64,000 nt of DNA from JACVRW01 sp963764665 (GTDB lineage: Bacteria > Actinomycetota > Thermoleophilia > Solirubrobacterales > Thermoleophilaceae): assembly GCA_963764665.1 (NCBI GenBank), contig CAVXTL010000016.1, positions 1 through 64,000 on the forward strand, in the 5' to 3' direction. This document shows, in pieces, positions 7,517 through 14,550 of this stretch. A program made the translations under genes and the position numbers. Under the pieces are notes generated by a model. That model was given only the letters and a program-made list of their open reading frames with translations. It searched no databases and was not told the origin of the DNA. Each line of letters opens with the position of its first letter. Within the stretch, counting starts at the first letter, position 1.

Positions 7517-8566
7517 TCAACCTCGTTCCGCGGCCACCCTCCGTAGACCGGCTCCGAGGCCCAGGAGTCCGACTGCGACGACCAGTAGCAGCGGAGCGTG
7601 GCTGCCGGTGAACGGCAGGCTCTCCGTGGTGGTCGCCTCTGCGGTCGCGGCAGGACCGGTCGGAACGGCTGAGCCGCCACCGCCCGGAACTTCCTCGCCC
7701 GCTTCGGACTCGGGGAGAACTTCGCCCTCTTCGCCTCCTGGCTGCGCGCCACCGTTAGGCGGAGTCTCGCCGCCGTTGGGGGGCGTCTCGCCGCCAGTGG
7801 GAGGCGTCTCACCGCCGGTCGGAGGCGTTTCGCCGCCGGTCGGAGGTGTTTCGCCGCCGGTCGGAGGCGTCTCGCCACCGGGCGGGGGTGTCTCCCCACC
7901 AGGCGGAGGCGTCTCGCCGCCGGGCGGGGGTGTCTCCCCACCAGGCGGAGGCGTCTCGCCGCCGGGCGGGGGTGTCTCCCCACCAGGCGGAGGCGTCTCG
8001 CCACCGGGCGGGGGTGTCTCCCCACCAGGCGGAGGCGTCTCGCCGCCAGGCGGGGGCTTTTCCCCACCGGGCGGAGGTGTCTCCCCACCGGGCGGTGTCT
8101 CCCCGCCCGGAGGTGTCTCGCCACCGGGCGGTGTCTCCCCGCCTGGTGGTGGCTGGTGCCCGCCACCCGGAGGCTTCTCGCCGCCAGGGGGCTGCTCTTC
8201 CTCGCAGGGTTGCTCCTCATCGGGTCCTTCCGACGGGGGCTTCCCTCCACCCGGGGTGTGTCCCTCGGGCGGTGGAGTCCCTTCCGGGCCGTGCCAGCCA
8301 GGGCTTCCGTGGTCGGACCCCGAACTTCCGTGGTCCTCCCCAGAGTCTCCGTGGTCGGATCCATAACTTCCGTGATCCCCACCGGAGTCGCCGTGATCAG
8401 ACCATGACTTGCCATGGCCGGATCCGGAGTCGCCCTTGGACGAGTGGCCGCCGCCGGCGAATGCATCGCCGGCGTTCACCAAGAAGAGCCAGAGCGCGAT
8501 GGCAAGCACGGAGAGGGCAAAAAGCCCCCGCCGTGTGCCAGCGGCACTCGGCTCGGAAAGGTGCAT
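7517..8566 (-). CDS. LPXTG-type cell-wall protein with PPPGGET repeats
   Basis: Secreted, probably sortase-anchored protein of 349 residues. In order: a signal peptide (about 1-37, hydrophobic core LSVLAIALWLFLV); a Gly/Asp/His/Ser-rich segment with repeated SDHGDSG units; a Pro/Gly/Glu linker; about 20 heptads of the PPPGGET/PPTGGET/PPNGGET type; and a sorting signal LPFTG, a hydrophobic helix and an RR-containing tail. Start ATG 8566 is chosen because GGGAGA lies four bases upstream; an upstream TTG would add 11 residues. No sortase gene is in the window. A wall-spanning stalk is the natural reading. Ligand or function unknown. Confidence 0.85.
   Translation of the reverse strand: MHLSEPSAAGTRRGLFALSVLAIALWLFLVNAGDAFAGGGHSSKGDSGSGHGKSWSDHGDSGGDHGSYGSDHGDSGEDHGSSGSDHGSPGWHGPEGTPPPEGHTPGGGKPPSEGPDEEQPCEEEQPPGGEKPPGGGHQPPPGGETPPGGETPPGGETPPGGETPPPGGEKPPPGGETPPPGGETPPPGGETPPPGGETPPPGGETPPPGGETPPPGGETPPPGGETPPPGGETPPTGGETPPTGGETPPTGGETPPTGGETPPNGGETPPNGGAQPGGEEGEVLPESEAGEEVPGGGGSAVPTGPAATAEATTTESLPFTGSHAPLLLVVAVGLLGLGAGLRRVAAERG
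7752..8150 (-). repeat. 21-bp/42-bp tandem repeat coding PPPGGET heptads
   Basis: In-frame 21-bp units. A 42-bp higher-order unit begins at 7888, 7930, 7972 and 8014, with nearly identical copies, indicating recent duplication. The flanking units differ (PPT, PPN and shorter PPGGET forms), so they are older. Confidence 0.9.
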
Positions 8567-8888
8567 AGATTCTCCCTTCGCGGGTTTCATAGGCGGCAAA
8601 GACGGAACCGGCCGAACCCACCCGGCTAGCCCCGCGGAGGGGACGAGTGAAACAGCAACCTCGGATGTTTTCCCGCGGGAACCGGAACGAATGCTCCCAA
8701 TTTGCGTCGAAAACGCTCTAACTGCGCGGACTTCGAGGCTGGTCTCAGTGCGTCCCCTGAGGGCCGCAGCATAAGCATCCGGAGGGCGCTCGCGCGCTGC
8801 CGGGCCGGCGAGCGGGAGGCTTTGAGGCGCCGAATCGCGGGGTTACATAACCGGTTACACCGGCAAAGCCGCTGCTAAGGGCCTGAAA
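8567..8888. other. Upstream region of the LPXTG gene, no gene seen
   Basis: About 320 bases between the sepIVA-like stop and the LPXTG start. It is less GC-rich than its surroundings and has short inverted repeats: TAACCGGTTA at 8848-8857 and TCCCGCGGGA near 8671-8680. A long leader for the LPXTG mRNA is likely. I could not fit it to a known riboswitch. Confidence 0.5.
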
Positions 8889-9350
8889 CTAGGACACTTC
8901 GGCTTCTTCGCGGCCCTGCAGGCGATCGCGGCCCCGTTGCACGGCCGCGATGAACTTCGTGAGGTTGACCTCGAGGGTGTTCAGGATGTCGTCCGCGTAG
9001 TCCTCGGCGCCGAGCCTGATCTCGCGCTCGCGCGCGCGGGCGTCCTCGATGATCTCCTCGGCCTGCCGCTCGGCCTGCTTGACGATCTCCTCCTCGCCGA
9101 TCAGGCGCACCTGCTCCTCGCGCGCCTCCCGGACGATGCGCTCGGCCTCGCGCTTCGCCTCGGCGAGCATCTCCTGCCGCTCCTTCACGATCCAGCGCGC
9201 CTGCTTGATCTCCTCGGGGATCGTGGCGCGCATCTGGTCGAGGATGTCGTAGACCTCCTCCTTGTCCACGCGCACCGTGTCGGTGAGCGGGACGACCTTG
9301 GCGTTGTGGATCGTGTCGTCGAGCTTGTCGATCAGGACCAGGACGTCCAT
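8889..9350 (-). CDS. SepIVA/DivIVA-like septum protein
   Basis: Predicted coiled-coil cytoskeletal adaptor of cell division or polar growth. The 153 residues begin MDVLVLIDKLDDTIHNAK, contain VDKEEVYDILDQMRATIPEE (a DivIVA-like N-terminal element), then a long charged coiled coil (about 50-145) with many Ala/Glu/Arg heptads. The position directly before coaD matches the mycobacterial SepIVA locus (Rv2927c-type), which supports the call. An AGGAAGG ribosome-binding site precedes ATG 9350. Confidence 0.8.
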   Translation of the reverse strand: MDVLVLIDKLDDTIHNAKVVPLTDTVRVDKEEVYDILDQMRATIPEEIKQARWIVKERQEMLAEAKREAERIVREAREEQVRLIGEEEIVKQAERQAEEIIEDARAREREIRLGAEDYADDILNTLEVNLTKFIAAVQRGRDRLQGREEAEVS

Positions 9351-9432
9351 GACCTTCCTAACTCCACGAGGCCGTGGGCCCCGCGCTCCGGTTGATCGGC
9401 TTTGACGTCACGTTCTCAGGTCCCCCAGTTCG

Positions 9433-9933
9433 TCAGCGCTTTAGCTCTTCCTGCAACCGTGCCGCCACCGCATCGGGCACGAGCCCGCTGATGTCGCCAC
9501 CGAACATGGCCAGTTCCTTGATCCCGCTGGAGGACAGGAAGCTGAACTGTGGCGCGGCCATCAGGTAGATGCTCTCGATGTCGGGCGCCATCTTCCGGTT
9601 GAGCTGGTTCATCTCGAACTCGTACTCGAAGTCCGAGATCGCCCGCAACCCCTTGACGATGGCCTTGGCACCGTTCACACGGGCGAAATCGACGAGGAGC
9701 GTATCAAAGGGTTTTACCTGCACATTGGACAAATCCGCGGTGGCATCGCCGATGAAGCCGACGCGCTCCTCCGCGGAGAACAGGGTCTTGCTCTTTCGGA
9801 CCGGCTGGTTGACCACTCCGACGATCACGTGATCGAACACCGAGGCGGCGCGTCCGATGATGTCGAGGTGGCCCATCGTGACCGGGTCGTAGGACCCCGG
9901 AAGGACCGCGGTGCCGCCGTAGCGCTCAGCCAT
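9433..9933 (-). CDS. coaD: Phosphopantetheine adenylyltransferase
   Basis: Penultimate step of coenzyme A synthesis: adenylylates 4'-phosphopantetheine with ATP. The 166 residues carry the nucleotidyltransferase motif GSYDPVTMGHLDI (HxGH variant GHLD), VKGLRAISDFEYEFEMNQLN, and FLSSSGIKELAMFGGD. Overlaps rsmD by 8 bases, so co-translated with it. Full length. Confidence 0.97.
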   Translation of the reverse strand: MAERYGGTAVLPGSYDPVTMGHLDIIGRAASVFDHVIVGVVNQPVRKSKTLFSAEERVGFIGDATADLSNVQVKPFDTLLVDFARVNGAKAIVKGLRAISDFEYEFEMNQLNRKMAPDIESIYLMAAPQFSFLSSSGIKELAMFGGDISGLVPDAVAARLQEELKR

Positions 9934-10447
9934 GGATGGCTATCCGGGTATCGCCATAGGTCCGCTCGCGGAGGAGCGGAAGCGAGATATCGAGCGGCGT
10001 GCGCTTGCTTGATTCGGTCACGATCAGGGCGTCCTCGGTGAGCACCGCCGGGAGGGCCGCGGACAGCGGCTCGCTCAGGCGGGACGCGGAATCATACGGG
10101 GGGTCGACGAATACAAGGTCGAAGGAGTCCTCGCAGGCCCCCAGGAACCGCAGCACATCCTGCCGGCGGACCTCGGCGCCGGGCACCCCGATCGCGTCGA
10201 GGTTGCGCCTGATCGCGGCGGCCGCGGCGTGGTCGGTCTCGACGAACACGGCCGAGGCGGCGCCCCGCGACAGCGCCTCGATGCCGAGCGCGCCGGAGCC
10301 CGCGAACAGGTCGAGCACGCGCGCGCCGCGGACGTCGCCCAGGATCGCGAACAGCGCCTCCCGCACCCGATCCGACGTCGGTCGCGTGCCGCGTCCGCGC
10401 GGGGCATGAAGCCGGCGCCCGCCGTACTCGCCGGCCACCACCCTCAT
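9926..10447 (-). CDS. rsmD: 16S rRNA (guanine966-N2)-methyltransferase
   Basis: SAM-dependent methylation of G966 in the small subunit. The 173 residues have the RsmD start MRVVAGEYGGRRLHAP, SAM-binding VLDLFAGSGALGIEALSRGA and catalytic DPPYD. ATG overlaps the recG TGA (ATGA). The conserved recG-rsmD-coaD order supports the assignment. Confidence 0.96.
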   Translation of the reverse strand: MRVVAGEYGGRRLHAPRGRGTRPTSDRVREALFAILGDVRGARVLDLFAGSGALGIEALSRGAASAVFVETDHAAAAAIRRNLDAIGVPGAEVRRQDVLRFLGACEDSFDLVFVDPPYDSASRLSEPLSAALPAVLTEDALIVTESSKRTPLDISLPLLRERTYGDTRIAIHG

Positions 10448-12465
10448 GCGGGGATCGGGTCGAGCTCCGAGCCGAAGCGCGCGCCCACGGCGTCGCGGAG
10501 CAGCGCGTGCTCGGGCTCGCTCAGATCGGGGTCCGCGCGGAGCAGCTCGTCGGCGCGGTCGCGAGCGCGGGCGAGCAGCTCCGTGTCCTCGGGGAGCCGA
10601 GCCACGCGCAGCTCGGGCAGGCCGTGCTGGCGGGTGCCGAGCACGTCGCCCGCGCCGCGGATCTCGAGGTCGACCTCGGCGAGCCGAAAGCCGTCGTCCT
10701 CGTTTGCGATGGCGTCGAGCCGCGGGAGCTTCGCGTCGCCGAACAGGATGCAGAGCGAGCTATGGCCCCCTCGTCCCACCCGGCCGCGCAGCTGGTGAAG
10801 CTGGGAGAGCCCGTAGCGCTCCGCCGCCTCGATCAGCATCACGGTCGCGTTCGGCACGTCGATGCCCACCTCGACCACGCTGGTGGCCACGAGCACGTCC
10901 GCCTCACCGCCGGCGAAGGCCTCCATCGCGGCCTGCTTGGCCTTCGACGGGAGCTGGCCGTGGATCAGCTCCACGCGCTGCTCGCGGAACTCCGTCGAGC
11001 GCAGGCGCTCGAACTCCGCCGTGGCTGCCTTGGCCTGGAGCGTCTCGGACTCCTCGACGAGCGGGCAGACCACGAAGCACTGGCGGCCCTGCGCGATCTC
11101 CTCGCGAATGCGCTCGTAAGCGCGCTTGCGCGCCCGGGCGCCGTCGACCACGAAGGTCTCCACCGGGCGGCGGCCCGCCGGCAGCTCGCGCAGAGCGGTC
11201 GCGTCCAGGTCGCCGTAGGCGGTCAGCGAGAGCGTGCGGGGGATCGGCGTGGCGGTCATGTGCAGCGCGTGCGGGACCAGCCCCTCCGGGGCTTTGGCGT
11301 CGAGCGCCGCGCGCTGGCGCACTCCGAAGCGGTGCTGCTCGTCTACGACCACCACGGCGAGATCCCTGAACTCGACCGGGTCCTCGATCAGCGCGTGCGT
11401 GCCCACGACCAGCTGCAGCGCGCCCGACCCCAGCGCGCCGATCAGGTCGCGCCGCCGGGCGGCCGGGGTCGAGCCCGTGAGCAGCTCGACCGGGATGTTC
11501 CCGCCGAGCAGCCTGTCTAGCGTGCGGTGGTGCTGCTCGGCCAGCGTCTCCGTGGGCGCCATCAGCGCCGCCTGGGCGCCGTTCTCGACCGCGCGGAGCA
11601 TCGCGTGCAGCGCCACCACGGTCTTGCCGGCGCCCACCTCGCCCATCAGGAGCCGCTGCATCGGCCGCTCCTCGCCGATGTCGGCGTCCAGCTCCTCCAT
11701 CGCGCGCTTCTGATCGCCGGTGAGCTCGAAGGGGAGCGACCAGCGCCAGCGGTCCACCACCACTCCGCGTGCCGCCAGCGGGCGCGCGCGGCGACCCTCG
11801 CGGCGCGAGCGCCGGCGCCCGGCCACCGCCAGCTGCAGCAGGAGCAGCTCCTCGAACGCCAGGCGGTGGCGCGCGCCGCTCTCGTCGTCCTCGCTGTCCG
11901 GGAAGTGGGCGCCGACCAGCGCGGCGGCGCGCTCGGCCAGCGCCTCCTCGACGCGCAGGCCGGCGGGTAGCGGCTCAGGCGTGTGCAGGAAGCGCCCGCG
12001 CGCGTCCCACAGGAGCTCTCGCAGGCGGGCGGCACTGAGGCCCTCGGTGGCGGGATGGACCGGCACGAGGCCCACGGTGTGGACCGGGGCGTCCGCTCCG
12101 CCGAGCGGCTCGTGCTCAGACACCCAGAACTCACCACGGCGACGGAGCCTGCCGTGGAGCAGCACCTGCGACCCCTCGCCGAGCTGACGGGCGATCCAGG
12201 GCTGGTTGAACCAGACCGCCATCAACGGGCCGCTCTCGTCCGCCGTCCGCGCCTCCACTCGCTTGCGCCGCCGGTCGCGCATCGGCCGGATGCTCACCGA
12301 GCGCACCACCACCGCCACCGTGGCCTCCTCTCCCAGGGCGAGGTCCGCCACGCGACGGACCTCGCGACGGTCCCGGTGCGAGTGCGGGAGGTGCTCGACG
12401 AGGTCGCCGTAGGTCTCGATTCCGAGGCTCACGAGCGCCTTTCCCGCGGCGCCCGGCAGTGTCAC
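10444..12465 (-). CDS. recG: ATP-dependent DNA helicase RecG
   Basis: Branch-migration helicase that remodels stalled forks and Holliday junctions. From GTG 12465 the product is 673 residues: a wedge/OB domain (LPGAAGKALVSLGIETYGDL onward), Walker A GEVGAGKTVVALHAM, motif II DEQHRFGVRQR, motif III HMTATPIPRTL, and motif VI QLRGRVGRGGH. The start is decided by GGAGGA four bases upstream. A frame extension to 12648 would overlap the upstream gene and lacks RecG similarity. Ends in an ATGA overlap with rsmD. Confidence 0.95.
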   Translation of the reverse strand: MTLPGAAGKALVSLGIETYGDLVEHLPHSHRDRREVRRVADLALGEEATVAVVVRSVSIRPMRDRRRKRVEARTADESGPLMAVWFNQPWIARQLGEGSQVLLHGRLRRRGEFWVSEHEPLGGADAPVHTVGLVPVHPATEGLSAARLRELLWDARGRFLHTPEPLPAGLRVEEALAERAAALVGAHFPDSEDDESGARHRLAFEELLLLQLAVAGRRRSRREGRRARPLAARGVVVDRWRWSLPFELTGDQKRAMEELDADIGEERPMQRLLMGEVGAGKTVVALHAMLRAVENGAQAALMAPTETLAEQHHRTLDRLLGGNIPVELLTGSTPAARRRDLIGALGSGALQLVVGTHALIEDPVEFRDLAVVVVDEQHRFGVRQRAALDAKAPEGLVPHALHMTATPIPRTLSLTAYGDLDATALRELPAGRRPVETFVVDGARARKRAYERIREEIAQGRQCFVVCPLVEESETLQAKAATAEFERLRSTEFREQRVELIHGQLPSKAKQAAMEAFAGGEADVLVATSVVEVGIDVPNATVMLIEAAERYGLSQLHQLRGRVGRGGHSSLCILFGDAKLPRLDAIANEDDGFRLAEVDLEIRGAGDVLGTRQHGLPELRVARLPEDTELLARARDRADELLRADPDLSEPEHALLRDAVGARFGSELDPIPA

Positions 12466-12469
12466 GCTC

Positions 12470-12475
12470 TCCTCC
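12470..12475 (-). promoter_or_regulatory. Ribosome-binding site of recG
   Basis: GGAGGA four bases before GTG 12465. It fixes the start 61 codons inside the longest open frame. Confidence 0.7.
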
Positions 12476-12557
12476 AGGGGCTCGGCCCGCGGATACGAGC
12501 GAATCGGGGCGGAGCGGATCTGATCGGCGGTGAGCTCCGCCGTCGATGCGAAGCCGG

Positions 12558-14213
12558 TTACTCCGCGCAGAGCAGCCACCACCAGGCGGGTTGCCCGCCC
12601 TCGTGGTACTCGACCTCCACCCCGTCCGGCACGTGCGCCTCGATCCACTCGCGGTCGAGCGGGGCCCCCGCCCCGGCCAGGCAGGTGACGAGCTCGCTTC
12701 CGCCGGCGAGCCGCTCCAGGGTGGCCGCGAGGGTGCGCTCGGGATCTCCCCAGGCCACCAGCTCGCCGCCCTCGTAGCCGAGCGCCTCGCCGGCGGCGAA
12801 CCGGCCGCGGGCGTCGTCGCGCGCGGCGGGCGCCACACCGCCCACGCGCAGGACGTCGGCGGCGCGGCCCACGGCCTCGGCGTTCTCGTCGGCGCCTCTG
12901 GCCGGATCGAACGCCAGCAGGGCCGCGAGCCCCTCCTGCGGGGCTGTGGTGGGCACCACGCGCGCGGGCTTGTCGGACAGGTCGGCCGCCCGCTCGGCGG
13001 CCAGGATCACGTTGGGGCTGTTCGGCAGCACGAGCACCTCCTCGCCGCCGGCGGCGTGGACGCCCGCGAGCAGCTCGTACGTGGACGGGTTCATGGTGGC
13101 GCCGCCGTCCACCACCAGCACGCCCAACTCCTCGTAGAGGCGCCTCACGCCCGCGCCGCTTGCCACGGCGACGACCGTGCAGGTGGCCCGCGCGACGGGC
13201 GCCCGCTCGGCCAGCCGCGCCGTGCGCTCGGCCACCTGGTCGTGCATGTCGGCTACGTCGAAGCGCGAGACCTCGCCCGCCTCGTCGAACACCGCGACGG
13301 CGCGCTCCGGGTCGTCGGTGTGCAGGTGGACCCTGATGGTGCGCTCGTCGCCCACCACCAGCACGGAGTCCCCGATCGCCTCGAGGCTGGGCACGAACGA
13401 GCCGGCCACGAGACCGGCTCCGGTGACCGCGAAGTTGGTGCAGAAGCGGAAGCTCGACGACTCGTGCTCGGGCCGGTGAAGGGCCGCCGGGGCCAGCTGG
13501 TGCTCGAGCTCCGGCGCGGCGCTGCCCCGCAGGGCCGCGAGGCAGCCGGCCACGATCACCGTGAGGCCGTAGGCGCCCGCGTCGACCACCCCGGCCTCGC
13601 GCAGCACCGCCAGCTGCTCCGGTCCGCGCTCCACCGCCTCCTTGCCGGCCTCGAGAGCGTTCTCGAGCACCTGTGCCAGCAGCTCGTCCTGCTCGTCCGC
13701 CGTGGACTCGGGGCCGAGCCGCTGGGTGTCCATGTGAGCGAGGTCGTGCGCCACGCGGCGGGACATGGCCCTCACCGCCGAGAGCATCGTGCCCTCGGCG
13801 GGGTCGCGAACGGAGGCGTATGCGGCGTCGGCGGCTCGCGCCAGGGCCGCGGACACGAGCACCGGGTCCACGAGCTCGCCATGACGGCTGGCGAGCTCCT
13901 CGGCAGCGCCGCGCACGATCTGCGAGAGGATCACCCCGCTGTTGCCGCGGGCGCCCAGCAGCGCGGCCCGGGCGACCGCGGCCACGATCTCGTCGCGGCC
14001 CTGCACGTCGAGCGGCCGGCCGTTCATCCGGTTGAGCTCGTCGAGCACGGCGCGCATGGTGAGCGCCATGTTGTCGCCCGTGTCGCCGTCGGCCACGGGG
14101 AAGACGTTGAGGTCGTTCACTTCCTCGCGGCGATTCTCGAGCTCCGCCAAGGCGGCCGCCACCACACGCCGAAACCGGACCAGGCTCTCCTCGGGCACGT
14201 GAGCTTTGTACAC
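12558..14213 (-). CDS. DAK2-domain protein (FakA-like fatty acid kinase)
   Basis: 551-residue protein of the YloV/FakA family. An N-terminal DhaL-type nucleotide-binding domain (NDLNVFPVADGDTGDNM; later ARGNSGVILSQI) is followed by a middle domain and a C-terminal EDD-like domain. Family members phosphorylate fatty acids held by a FakB/DegV protein; no fakB is in the window, so the partner would be encoded elsewhere. GTG 14213 is the probable start. It lies between rpmB and recG, the standard location in many Gram-positive lineages. Confidence 0.88.
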   Translation of the reverse strand: MYKAHVPEESLVRFRRVVAAALAELENRREEVNDLNVFPVADGDTGDNMALTMRAVLDELNRMNGRPLDVQGRDEIVAAVARAALLGARGNSGVILSQIVRGAAEELASRHGELVDPVLVSAALARAADAAYASVRDPAEGTMLSAVRAMSRRVAHDLAHMDTQRLGPESTADEQDELLAQVLENALEAGKEAVERGPEQLAVLREAGVVDAGAYGLTVIVAGCLAALRGSAAPELEHQLAPAALHRPEHESSSFRFCTNFAVTGAGLVAGSFVPSLEAIGDSVLVVGDERTIRVHLHTDDPERAVAVFDEAGEVSRFDVADMHDQVAERTARLAERAPVARATCTVVAVASGAGVRRLYEELGVLVVDGGATMNPSTYELLAGVHAAGGEEVLVLPNSPNVILAAERAADLSDKPARVVPTTAPQEGLAALLAFDPARGADENAEAVGRAADVLRVGGVAPAARDDARGRFAAGEALGYEGGELVAWGDPERTLAATLERLAGGSELVTCLAGAGAPLDREWIEAHVPDGVEVEYHEGGQPAWWWLLCAE

Positions 14214-14220
14214 CGCCGGG

Positions 14221-14235
14221 CGGCGGTGTTACCGC
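14221..14235. terminator. Short hairpin between rpmB and the DAK gene
   Basis: GGCGGT-GTT-ACCGCC, a 6-bp stem with 3-base loop, between the rpmB stop and the DAK start. It may reduce read-through. Confidence 0.3.
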
Positions 14236-14248
14236 CTCAGACGGCGCG

Positions 14249-14440
14249 TCAGAGGGCTTTTGTGACCTTCGAGGCCTTTAGGCAACGCGTGCACACGTAC
14301 TCGCGTCGGGGCGTCCCGTTCACCGAGATCCGCACCTTCTGGAGGTTCGGGTTGAAGCGCCGCTTGGTGGCCACCATCGAGTGGCTGCGGCTGTGGCCGA
14401 ACGCGGGACCCTTCCCGCACGAGTAGCAGACCTTGGACAC
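14249..14440 (-). CDS. rpmB: 50S ribosomal protein L28
   Basis: 63-residue zinc-type L28. It begins SKVCYSCGKGPAFGHSRSHS after a GTG start and ends ASKVTKAL. Cysteine pairs CYSC and CTRC form the zinc site. A longer open frame to 14614 is rejected because L28 starts at the GTG and a TAGCCT box lies eight bases upstream. Divergent from the secreted hydrolase gene. Confidence 0.96.
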   Translation of the reverse strand: MSKVCYSCGKGPAFGHSRSHSMVATKRRFNPNLQKVRISVNGTPRREYVCTRCLKASKVTKAL

Positions 14441-14448
14441 GGCGGCTG

Positions 14449-14454
14449 AGGCTA
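14449..14454 (-). promoter_or_regulatory. -10 box of rpmB
   Basis: TAGCCT eight bases before the rpmB GTG, implying a leaderless or nearly leaderless mRNA. Confidence 0.5.
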
Positions 14455-14503
14455 TCAGCAGCCTGGTTTCGAAAGATGTACGGACGGGTACACGATGGAT
14501 ATT

Positions 14504-14524
14504 CCAGCGCCGGTGTGGCGCTGG
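14504..14524 (+). promoter_or_regulatory. Hairpin in the leader of the secreted hydrolase
   Basis: CCAGCGCC-GGTGT-GGCGCTGG, a perfect 8-bp stem 26 bases before the start codon and immediately upstream of a G-rich ribosome-binding region (14536-14545). Confidence 0.5.
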
Positions 14525-14550
14525 TCGGGCCATATGGGGGGAAAGATCGG

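Noticed and set aside
7608..8366. Plus-strand Gly/Pro/Val repeat open frame
   Set aside because: Complement of the PPPGGET repeats; no start signal, and the minus-strand protein has signal peptide, RBS and sorting signal.
8600..8780. Possible cyclic-di-GMP-I riboswitch upstream of the LPXTG gene
   Set aside because: ACGCA and GACGCAAA elements occur on the minus strand, but the GAAA tetraloop partner, spacing and remaining conserved helices could not be fitted.
12466..12648. N-terminal extension of RecG
   Set aside because: Overlaps the DAK-domain gene and lacks RecG similarity; GGAGGA supports GTG 12465.
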